Source of the DNA: Pedobacter petrophilus
GTDB taxonomy: Bacteria; Bacteroidota; Bacteroidia; Sphingobacteriales; Sphingobacteriaceae
Assembly (NCBI RefSeq): GCF_009674725.1
Contig: NZ_WKKH01000012.1
Span: 1-64,000, forward strand
DNA length: 64,000 bases
Direction: 5' to 3'
Position 1 is the stretch's first letter. Each line of letters opens with the position of its first letter. Of this stretch, positions 36,403 to 45,068 are shown one piece after another. A model generated the notes under the pieces. That model was not told where the DNA came from, did no database searches, and saw only the letters and a list, made by a program, of their open reading frames with translations. The position numbers and the translations under genes are program-made.

Positions 36403-39400
36403 TTAAAAAGTAAGTGATAACGTAGCACCATAATAACGGGATGGTGGCGTTTCTGTTCCATTTAAACCAACCCCATTACCACTACTAGAAGTTGTATTAC
36501 TGTTGTATTCTGGATCTGTATATACATTAGTTTTAGGAAGGAAGATGAATAAGTTACGTCCTTGTGCACTAATTCTAGCCGCCTGAATAAATTTAGATTT
36601 AGCTAAAAGTGATTTAGGAAAATCATAACCTAATGTAATTTCTCTTATTTTCCAGAAGTTACCAGATGTAATGTAATTTTCGTCAATACTCGTTCTAGGG
36701 CCACCAATGGTCCAATAACCCGGACCACCATCTTTAATGGTAATGTTAGTATTTTGAACATAAGTATTGGTTGTTGGATCAAGATAAGATGAGTTAGGAA
36801 TCACAAAACGCTCCCTATTGTAAGCTACCGTATTGATACCTGCACCGCTAAAATCTAAACTACCTGAACCAATACCGTTATAAACGGAGTAACCACCTCT
36901 GTATTCTGCTAAAGCTGTCAAAGTAATCCCTTTAAAGGTTGCGCTTAAGTTAATACCAAAAATATCAGTAGGTGCGGCGTTTCCAAAAACTGATAACGTA
37001 GATGTTCCAGAAGGATAACCGGTAACGCGGTCTACGATAATTCTTCCGTCATTATCCCTATTATAAGATCTTCCTTGGAGAACTGGAAAAGGTTGACCAG
37101 CAATACCATATGAACCTGCATTCGTGGTATTTGATAGATTTATACTCGAGATTCCGGCTAGTAATTCATCAACCATATTTTTATAATGAGAATAGTTAGC
37201 CGCAACAGTTACTGTCCAGTTAGATGTTCTTACAGGAACAAATGCTAAAGTAGTCTCAATACCTTTACTACTGGTTTGACCTGCATTTAACAAGTAATTA
37301 CTATAACCAGAAGAATTTGCAACGGCTGCCGTTACGGTTTGATTTTTTGTTTTTGTACTGTAGTAAGTAAAACTTGCATTAATTCTATCTTTCAGGAATG
37401 ACATATCTGTACCCGCTTCGAAGGAATAAGAAAACTCTGGTGTAATACTAGGTGATACTAAGCTATTACCTACGGTAAAACCACCAATTCCATTATAAGG
37501 AAAACCAGAGTTTTGGTTAAAGGTAGCATCTAAGCGATAGGCGCCTAAAGTATTTTCAGCACCGCCCACGTTAACTAGACCTACTTTAGATAAACCAGCT
37601 CTTAATTTGATGAAATCAATTGCCTTGATTTCTTTCAATGCTGGAATTGCATCTGTTGGCACGAAAGAGATGTTACCTGCCGGATAGAAGAATGATCTGT
37701 TCGCTGCAGATAGACGGGAATCCCAGTCATTTCGTGCTGTTGCACTTAAAAACAAATAATTTTTGAAGCTCACGTTTAATAACCCATAAATAGCCTGCTG
37801 ACGCGCTAAATAATTGGTTTCCGTTGCTGTTGGTGTATTGGTACTATTACTTAGATTGAATAATCCCGGCTGAACCAATCCACTTACTGCTGACTCCATT
37901 GTTTTAGTGCGATCTTGGCGCATAAATGCAGCCGCAATCAAATTAAAATTGAAATCATTTACAGTTTTCTTAAATGATGCCTGAAATTCATTCGTAATTC
38001 GACCTGTATAAATAGATCCATCGGTTACAGCGCCAACAACATCTGTTCTTTTGTAAGCTCCGATTTCTGGCCGGGTTTTGATATAATCATTAAATTTATA
38101 AATGTCTGAATAAGACTTTCTTGTATTATTTCTAGAGTTATAACCGACACGGTAAGTCAAATCAACCCAAGTTGCAGGGCTATATTTCAAATCCCAACTA
38201 CCTGTTAAATAATCATTTCTAACATTTTCGCGGAAATTGTCAATACTAAAATAAGGGTTGGTATAATAAGCATTTGGGTAGCCAGCCGGATCAGCGAAAG
38301 GATCATTTTTCCAATCTTTAAAAGATGTGATCGGCAAATTTCCCGGACTTTGTAACATCTGATCGTAAAAACCAGTTGAGGTGGTTTGATCATAGCGATT
38401 TTGAGCATAACTTACAGCAAAAGAAGTCGATAAATTTTTAAGTAAATTTCTAGTCCCATTAAAACGAACATTTGCCTTATTAAACCTGTCCTTTGGAAGT
38501 GTACCACTTACATCAACATATTGGCCAGAAATAAATAGTGTTCCTTTTTCATCACCAGAAGATAGAGATAAATCACTCTGGCTGGTTAATCCGTTGTCCC
38601 AGAAGTCATATTTATCGTTACCCCATTCATAAGGGCTTGTTCTTACCGTACCGTCTGCTAATGGCAAACCAATTTCTCTTGGCACGCCATCAAAAGCAGG
38701 TCCAAACTGTTGGTTTTCATAACCTAAATAAATCTTCAGATCATTATCAGAGCCACCACCAAATTGTTGTTGTAATTTAGGAAAGAATGCAACCTGCTCA
38801 ACGGTTACACTTTGTTGTGCCTTAATTTCCAGTTTACCTTGTTTACCTTTTTTAGTAGTAATAATTAAGGCACCATTTGATGCATCAGATCCGTAAAGTG
38901 CAGCACCACTGGCGCCATTTAAAACGGTTACATTGTCTATATCTTCCGGATTCAAATTACTTAAAACAGCATTTGGAACGATTACCGCATCCAAAACTAT
39001 AAGCGCCTGGTTATTTCCCGTTAATGATCTTTGTCCCCTTAATACTACTCTAAAGTTTGGATTGGTTCCACCAGATACTCCATTGATTTGCAAACCAGCA
39101 ACTTTACCAAGCAATCCGCTTGCGATATTAGTAGGTTTCGCGCCGATTAATTGATCAGACTTAATGGTAGTGTTAACTGTACCTAACGACCTTTTACTTG
39201 CCGTTAAGCCTGCCGCAACAACAATAACTTCATCAAGAGAAGCAGCATCACCTGCCAGGGCAACATTTACTGTACTTGAATTACCCAAGTTTCTACTTTG
39301 AGTTACAAAACCAATAAATGAAAAGTTTAATGTGTTTGATCCAGATGGAACTCTCAATGAGTATCTACCATTTGCATCTGTTATGGTACCAATTTGAGCA

Positions 39401-39540
39401 CCTTGTACTTTAACACTTACTCCGGGAATTGGTAATTTGTCTTCCGTTGAAGTAACTGTACCAGTGATTGTTCTATCCTGCGCATATGTAGCCGTAGCCA
39501 TGCACAGGAATATGAACAAACTTTGTAGAAGTTTTTTCAT
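36403..39540 (-). CDS. SusC/RagA TonB-linked outer-membrane transporter (unit 4)
   Basis: A 1045-residue SusC homologue. The signal peptide ends ATYAQ, and the CarboxypepD-like domain begins DRTITGTVTSTEDKLPIPG. The signature is LDEVIVVAAGLTASKRSLG, unlike the VVVGYG of units 1 and 3. The plug ends IDNVTVLNGASGAALYGSD followed by GALIITTKKGK. It has a C-terminal Phe (ATLSLTF) and no STN domain. First gene of a three-gene operon. It is preceded by the longest non-coding stretch of the array. Confidence 0.95.
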   Translation of the reverse strand: MKKLLQSLFIFLCMATATYAQDRTITGTVTSTEDKLPIPGVSVKVQGAQIGTITDANGRYSLRVPSGSNTLNFSFIGFVTQSRNLGNSSTVNVALAGDAASLDEVIVVAAGLTASKRSLGTVNTTIKSDQLIGAKPTNIASGLLGKVAGLQINGVSGGTNPNFRVVLRGQRSLTGNNQALIVLDAVIVPNAVLSNLNPEDIDNVTVLNGASGAALYGSDASNGALIITTKKGKQGKLEIKAQQSVTVEQVAFFPKLQQQFGGGSDNDLKIYLGYENQQFGPAFDGVPREIGLPLADGTVRTSPYEWGNDKYDFWDNGLTSQSDLSLSSGDEKGTLFISGQYVDVSGTLPKDRFNKANVRFNGTRNLLKNLSTSFAVSYAQNRYDQTTSTGFYDQMLQSPGNLPITSFKDWKNDPFADPAGYPNAYYTNPYFSIDNFRENVRNDYLTGSWDLKYSPATWVDLTYRVGYNSRNNTRKSYSDIYKFNDYIKTRPEIGAYKRTDVVGAVTDGSIYTGRITNEFQASFKKTVNDFNFNLIAAAFMRQDRTKTMESAVSGLVQPGLFNLSNSTNTPTATETNYLARQQAIYGLLNVSFKNYLFLSATARNDWDSRLSAANRSFFYPAGNISFVPTDAIPALKEIKAIDFIKLRAGLSKVGLVNVGGAENTLGAYRLDATFNQNSGFPYNGIGGFTVGNSLVSPSITPEFSYSFEAGTDMSFLKDRINASFTYYSTKTKNQTVTAAVANSSGYSNYLLNAGQTSSKGIETTLAFVPVRTSNWTVTVAANYSHYKNMVDELLAGISSINLSNTTNAGSYGIAGQPFPVLQGRSYNRDNDGRIIVDRVTGYPSGTSTLSVFGNAAPTDIFGINLSATFKGITLTALAEYRGGYSVYNGIGSGSLDFSGAGINTVAYNRERFVIPNSSYLDPTTNTYVQNTNITIKDGGPGYWTIGGPRTSIDENYITSGNFWKIREITLGYDFPKSLLAKSKFIQAARISAQGRNLFIFLPKTNVYTDPEYNSNTTSSSGNGVGLNGTETPPSRYYGATLSLTF

Positions 39541-40203
39541 AATTTAAAAAATAGGTTAGTTAATGATTAATGATTCTTCTAATTTAAGTTTTGATCAGCA
39601 TGAAAAAAAACATTTTTTAACATTTTTTAACAACCTGGCGAAGTAATAACATAACCACCTAACAATCAGTATTTTAAAATTTAAATACCACTGATTTTAA
39701 GATCTTCTTTTGAACTAAATCGTTAAAGCAAGTGCCTAAATAGTATCCATAAATTATGATATTGATAGAAATTGACTTATAAATAAGTCAGTAAACGCAG
39801 ATTTCTTGAGTAAAATATATTTTTTTGAGCGATTAACTCTCTTCCAATCAGAAGTAACACTAATAGTTTAACAAAAAAAATAAAATGCTTTAGAATTACT
39901 TACAATTAGAACATGAATGATATTAAATATATGGATGAGCGAGTGAATTTACCTTATATTAATAATTCGCAAGGTTTTCTATTCCAGATAACTATTAAAT
40001 CTTGATTAATAAGCTTTAATAATAAGCAGTGAGAATATTTAGTAATATTATGGCTATTTCTAGCCCATATGTCTAAACCTAAGTTTATATTAATGTTACT
40101 GCTAAATACCACAATAAAATCAGCTTTAAATTATTTATAATTTTTCTATAAAAAAGGCGGATACTCAAAAAGTACCCGCCTTCATTTACTTTAAAAAAGC
40201 TAA
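39541..40203. other. Longest intergenic region of the SusC/SusD array
   Basis: About 660 very AT-rich bases with no ORF. A palindrome TGACTTAT-AA-ATAAGTCA lies at 39773-39790, about 235 bases before the unit-4 SusC start. The unit-5 terminator is at the right end. No promoter match convinced me. The length leaves room for a small RNA or a long leader. Confidence 0.5.
40154..40182 (-). terminator. Terminator of SusC/SusD unit 5
   Basis: Hairpin with arms GGCGGATACT / AGTACCCGCC (one mismatch, flanked by AA/TT), loop CAAAA, with a T-run following on the minus strand; 22 bases past the SusD stop. Confidence 0.75.
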
Positions 40204-41631
40204 TTAAAATTTATCCCAGAATAATTTTGTGGTTACAACATCTCCTCCAATTGCACCAGAAGCCTGACTGTAATTAGTGCCATTTAATTGCTGTTCATTG
40301 CTTGGATAGTTAAGTCTGTTAGGAAAACCAGATTTAGCTCCTACTGGCGCAGTAATTTTTGGAAAATCCAATCTTCTTAATTCTGTCCAACCATTAAAAG
40401 GCCTGTTATAAAGAGCGATCCATTTTTGGACACCTATTTTTTCTCTCCAGGTACCAGATGCAGTTGTATAAGAAACCAGTGGATTTGCCAGATAATTGGA
40501 TGCTTCTGTAGCAGTACCTCCCCAATATAAAATTGATGCCGTAATCGCATTATTGTAATGCGTTTCTGCATTACCGCTAACAGCATACCCTCTTTCAGCG
40601 GCTTCTGCTCTATTAAATTCAGTTTCTACATAATCCATCAGCAAGGTTTGCGCATCAGGAGCATAAACTTTAGGTCCAGGTTTAGAAAAAGCAGATATGG
40701 TATTAACCTGCCCAACTATACCACCAACATAAGCGCCGTTTGCATTGGTACCAAAATACTGTGGTAAACGAGGATCTGCCAGCGCTAACAATTTGTCTAC
40801 CAAATCTTTTGCGGCCACATAATCACCACGCCCACCCGTAACAATATCAACATAAAGTGGGTTTTGGTTTGGTGCACCTGCCAGATATTTAAAAGCTGCA
40901 TTATCCCCATCGGAAGAAATTGCACCTGCATCTGATGCTTCTACAGCAGTTTTGGCAATCGTATTGTCTGCATCTGCTAAAATTAAAGCTTGCTGCATCC
41001 GCAAAGAGTTACCAAATTTTATCCATTTTGAAACATCCCCTTGAAAAATAAGGTCCTCATTTGCAGAAAACCCAGCACTTGCCGTATTGAGTTGGGCAAT
41101 GTCGGTATTTAGCCTTTTTAATAGATCTAACGAAATCGTCTTCGCATCATCATATTTCGGAAAAAGATTTTGTTGATCTAGCGCCTGGCTATAAGGTACG
41201 TTGCCAAAAGTATTAACCAGTGTACTAAACGCCAACACTTGCATGATATCAATAATTGCCAGTTGATTCGATTTTATACCAGCATTTAACGTAGTATTAG
41301 CCTTTATAATGGTTGATGATTGGGTTAAATTTTGGAGTACTTCTCTATACATCGTAGTCCACCAGGCTTGAGGAATATTTCTGGTACCGAAGTCGTATTG
41401 GGCTTCATCCTGATACGTTACCATTGCCCATTGACTTGTAGTGAATCTGAAAACATTGTTGTTAACACTAGCACTCGTAACAACATCGCTGTAAGATTTG
41501 GTTGCATATGAAAACAAAGTCGCAGCAGGAACTTCCGATGGCCTTTTGGTATCGATATTAAGTGATGTAATATCCTTTTTACAAGCTGCAAAAGAAACAA
41601 GCATTGCAAAAAATATGATTGATTTTTTCAT
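40204..41631 (-). CDS. SusD-like outer-membrane lipoprotein, SusD_2 type (unit 5)
   Basis: A 475-residue lipoprotein; the signal ends MLVSFAACKKD. The mature start ITSLNIDTKRPSEVP and the segment WIKFGNSLRMQQALIL are typical of the SusD-like_2 branch. Other late segments are WIALYNRPFNGWTELRRLD and SGFPNRLNYPSNEQQLN. It follows its SusC by 16 bases. It is the lid of the unit-5 transporter. The upstream secreted M14 peptidase is the only hint at a peptide ligand. Confidence 0.92.
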   Translation of the reverse strand: MKKSIIFFAMLVSFAACKKDITSLNIDTKRPSEVPAATLFSYATKSYSDVVTSASVNNNVFRFTTSQWAMVTYQDEAQYDFGTRNIPQAWWTTMYREVLQNLTQSSTIIKANTTLNAGIKSNQLAIIDIMQVLAFSTLVNTFGNVPYSQALDQQNLFPKYDDAKTISLDLLKRLNTDIAQLNTASAGFSANEDLIFQGDVSKWIKFGNSLRMQQALILADADNTIAKTAVEASDAGAISSDGDNAAFKYLAGAPNQNPLYVDIVTGGRGDYVAAKDLVDKLLALADPRLPQYFGTNANGAYVGGIVGQVNTISAFSKPGPKVYAPDAQTLLMDYVETEFNRAEAAERGYAVSGNAETHYNNAITASILYWGGTATEASNYLANPLVSYTTASGTWREKIGVQKWIALYNRPFNGWTELRRLDFPKITAPVGAKSGFPNRLNYPSNEQQLNGTNYSQASGAIGGDVVTTKLFWDKF

Positions 41632-41647
41632 TTTATTGTTGATTTAA

Positions 41648-44600
41648 TTAGAATGATAGCTTTGCATTGATCCCTATTGTCCTGGTTGTTGGATATGCAC
41701 CACTTTGTATCCCTTGCGCATTTCCGGAAGACAAATTCTCTTCCGGATCTGAATAAGGAAGATTTTTATGTATAATCCATAAATTTCTGCCAAAAACAGA
41801 AAGATCAATCCCTTTGACAGGGCCCCATTTTGAAATCATATCTTTAGGAAAAGAGTACGTTAATGTAGCTTCTCTTAATTTTACATAACTGGCATCGTAT
41901 GAAAATGCAGATTGAGGAAGGGTAGGAGAATTGGCATCTATCACTACGCGTTTAGTATTAACCTGACCGTCTTCTGTTACACCATCTAAAATAACGCCTC
42001 CGCTATTTCCACTATTGGTTACCGGATTCCTTACCGGATTACCCAGATCGTTTAAACCCACGGTATTTGGTAAAATACCAGTATAGGTAGCATAAAATTG
42101 GTCTAATGACCAAACATTGCCTCCAGAACGGATGTCGATTAAGAAGCCTAAGGATACGTTTTTATATTTAAAGCTATTATATATACCCCCAATCCATTTT
42201 GGGTTAATATTGCCAATAACATTAGTTGTACTTGATGTTAATTGATAATATCCATCTGCACCGATAACTTTTTGTCCGTTTGCGTTATAGACATAATCTT
42301 TGCCCTGAATGGTACCATATGGCTCACCTAAAGTAGCATTAACACTTATACCAGCCTGAAAACTAGCTAATTGTAAATTTTTACTATCATTATACAATTC
42401 CAAAACCTTACTGTTATTTTTTGTCCAATTGATGTTAATGTTCCAAGAAAAATTTTGTGTTTTAATCGGCGAACCATACAATGAAACCTCGACACCATTA
42501 TTTCTTATAACGCCGGCATTAACATAGGTATTGGTAAATCCTGTTGCAGCAGAAACCGCAACCGGTATAATTTGATTTTTCGTTTTGGTTAGGTAATATG
42601 AAGCATCAAAACCAATGCGGTTATCCAAAAATGCCATATCTAAACCAATCTCACTGCTTTCTGTCTTTTCGGGTTTCAATGAAGGATTATTTGTAGTAAA
42701 AGGATATGCAAATAAAATGCTTGATCCAAATAGATTTTGAGAGGTATAAACATTTTTGGTACTTCCCCAAGGCGCATCGTTTCCAACTGTAGCATAGTTG
42801 ACACGTAGTTTTCCAGATGAAATCCAGTCAACTTTATCTTTTAGTTGTTTAGAGAACAACCAGCTGCCAGCAACCGAATAATAGTTATATGCATTTCCGC
42901 CTTCCGGAAGTGTAGAAGATTTATCTCTTCTAAAAGTACCTTCCAAGGTTAAAAACTCATTATAAGTCAGGGTAGCTCCACCAAAAAATCCGTCAACTTC
43001 TCTAGGCTGATAGTTTTCTATAGGGGCTGCTACGGCACCAACAGAATTAGAAATACTATAAAGCCCTGGCACAATGAGTCCACCATTTGTTGTTGAAAAA
43101 ACGCTGTTCAACAAACTCTTTCTGATATTACCTCCAAGCAATGCCTTCAAATTAAGGTCCTTCGTTACATTTTTATCAAAGTTTGCGATAAGGTCAAAAT
43201 TTGTTTCGTTGAACGACCTGTCCGTGCGGGCATAAGAAGCTGCTCCCTGACTTCCTACGGCAACCCTTTCTTCCTGAAATTCATTGTAGGTATCTAAAGA
43301 AACACGTCCGAGAATATTTAGCCAATCAGTTGCCTTATAATTTAAAGACGCATTCCCAAAAATCCTGCTCCTTGTATCATTTTGATAATTCTGGTACCTT
43401 GTCCAATAATAATTATCCGTATATTTAGGCACCAGACCTTCAGGCGAAGAAGGGTCAGCCCAATTCCATGAAACATTTTGCTTATTTCTAAAATAAGCAT
43501 CCTTTTGAGCCATCATATCAACATTGGTTTGATACCATTGCCTAAAATTTTGGTTTACATTTAACCCACTATATCCTGACCCATATCTTCCTAAACCCTC
43601 AACTTTTGAGTAATTCGCAAGTGCCGATGCGGTTAACCGATCGGTAATTTGGTATGTAGAACCAAAATTCAATATATTTTTAATAATTTTACTATTGGGT
43701 AACGTTCCCCTGTCATCACTTCTGGTATAGCCCAGCTTGATTGTCCCTTTATCAGATGCGCCATCAAACATTATATTATTGTTATTAGAAATTGCCGTTT
43801 CATAAAATGTTGATGGATTATTTGCAGCAGCAACCCACGGCGTTTTTTTCTTATAATTAGGAGAGTATGGGTCAAAGGCATCCCATTGATACACCAGTAG
43901 GTTTGGGTCAAATTTAGCCCCGTAAGATGCATCTTCAGAAGTGGGAACAACCTTTTCTTTAACACCATTACCTTGAACATCAATCAATAAGAAGCCATCT
44001 CCACTTTCGTATCCACTTGAATACCCAGCACCATATTCAGTTTGATACTCGGGAAAAGTTGATTTGTCAATTGTTCCAATAGTTAAACCACTATTAACCG
44101 TTATCCCCATCCCTTTACTCTTCCTGCTTTTTGTAGTAATCATAATTACACCATTGGCTCCTCTGGAGCCATAAAGCGCACTTGCTGCAGCCCCCTTAAG
44201 AACGTTAACCGATTCTATATCGTCAGGATTGATATCTGCTGCCGCGTTTCCATAATCATAACCACCCCTCCCTGTTCTCTGGTTAGTAGAATTATTGTTT
44301 GAATTGTCGACCGGAACACCATCAACTACAAATAATGCCTGATTATTCCCCGTTAAAGACTTACTACCTCTGATTACGACATTGGTTGATCCACCAATTG
44401 CATTGCCTTGAATAATCTGCAAACCAGATACTTTACCTGATAGAGCAGACGCCGCATTTGATGACCGTGTTTGTGTAAGTTCTTCGCCTTTCACCTGCTG
44501 CGCCGCATAAGATAATGTATTTTTCTTCCTAACCTGGCCCAAAGCTGTTACCACAACTTCATCCAAAGCATTAGCATTTGAAGATAAGACAGCATTGATT

Positions 44601-44869
44601 ACATTTGAACTTCCAATAGGCTTAGATTGTGTAGCAAAACCAATTGATGAGAATTCTAATGTTTTGCCTTCTGCTGACACTTTAATGGCGTATTTTCCAT
44701 TAGCATCAGTAGATGTGCCGCCTGCGGCACCTGAAATTTTTACGCTTACGCCTGGAATTGGCAGCTTGTCTTCGGAAGAGGTTACTGTTCCTGTAATTGT
44801 TCGATCCTGTGCCCATACGAATGTCGTAAAAAACACACAGATGAACAAACTCGGTAGGAGTTTTTTCAT
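41648..44869 (-). CDS. SusC/RagA TonB-linked outer-membrane transporter (unit 5)
   Basis: A 1073-residue SusC homologue. The signal peptide ends TFVWAQ, and the CarboxypepD-like domain begins DRTITGTVTSSEDKLPIPG. The signature is LDEVVVTALGQVRKKNTL. The plug ends IESVNVLKGAAASALYGSR followed by GVIMITTKSRK. The barrel ends GINAKLSF. Its 5' end is the most diverged of the five (MKKLLPSLFI instead of MKKLLQSLF). There is no STN domain. It lies 199 bases downstream of an M14 carboxypeptidase gene on the same strand, with no terminator seen between them. Confidence 0.95.
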   Translation of the reverse strand: MKKLLPSLFICVFFTTFVWAQDRTITGTVTSSEDKLPIPGVSVKISGAAGGTSTDANGKYAIKVSAEGKTLEFSSIGFATQSKPIGSSNVINAVLSSNANALDEVVVTALGQVRKKNTLSYAAQQVKGEELTQTRSSNAASALSGKVSGLQIIQGNAIGGSTNVVIRGSKSLTGNNQALFVVDGVPVDNSNNNSTNQRTGRGGYDYGNAAADINPDDIESVNVLKGAAASALYGSRGANGVIMITTKSRKSKGMGITVNSGLTIGTIDKSTFPEYQTEYGAGYSSGYESGDGFLLIDVQGNGVKEKVVPTSEDASYGAKFDPNLLVYQWDAFDPYSPNYKKKTPWVAAANNPSTFYETAISNNNNIMFDGASDKGTIKLGYTRSDDRGTLPNSKIIKNILNFGSTYQITDRLTASALANYSKVEGLGRYGSGYSGLNVNQNFRQWYQTNVDMMAQKDAYFRNKQNVSWNWADPSSPEGLVPKYTDNYYWTRYQNYQNDTRSRIFGNASLNYKATDWLNILGRVSLDTYNEFQEERVAVGSQGAASYARTDRSFNETNFDLIANFDKNVTKDLNLKALLGGNIRKSLLNSVFSTTNGGLIVPGLYSISNSVGAVAAPIENYQPREVDGFFGGATLTYNEFLTLEGTFRRDKSSTLPEGGNAYNYYSVAGSWLFSKQLKDKVDWISSGKLRVNYATVGNDAPWGSTKNVYTSQNLFGSSILFAYPFTTNNPSLKPEKTESSEIGLDMAFLDNRIGFDASYYLTKTKNQIIPVAVSAATGFTNTYVNAGVIRNNGVEVSLYGSPIKTQNFSWNININWTKNNSKVLELYNDSKNLQLASFQAGISVNATLGEPYGTIQGKDYVYNANGQKVIGADGYYQLTSSTTNVIGNINPKWIGGIYNSFKYKNVSLGFLIDIRSGGNVWSLDQFYATYTGILPNTVGLNDLGNPVRNPVTNSGNSGGVILDGVTEDGQVNTKRVVIDANSPTLPQSAFSYDASYVKLREATLTYSFPKDMISKWGPVKGIDLSVFGRNLWIIHKNLPYSDPEENLSSGNAQGIQSGAYPTTRTIGINAKLSF

Positions 44870-45068
44870 AGTCTAGATAGGTTAGTTAACTGTAGTATAA
44901 TAAAGACCCTAAAATAGCGTAACTTAATGCTAAGCGCAAGTTTTTTTTAAAAAATTTAAACAAAACTTAACTTAAACTTCCTGAAAGCAGTATAAAAATG
45001 AAAGTGTAATGCTAAAAATACTTTAAAATCCCATTAGAATAATACATTTATCGCTGTTTTTGCCAATT

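Noticed and set aside
20594-44869. Invertible (phase-variable) SusC array
   Set aside because: All units face the same way, no inverted copies of the 5' ends and no nearby invertase were seen; only deletion or conversion is plausible.
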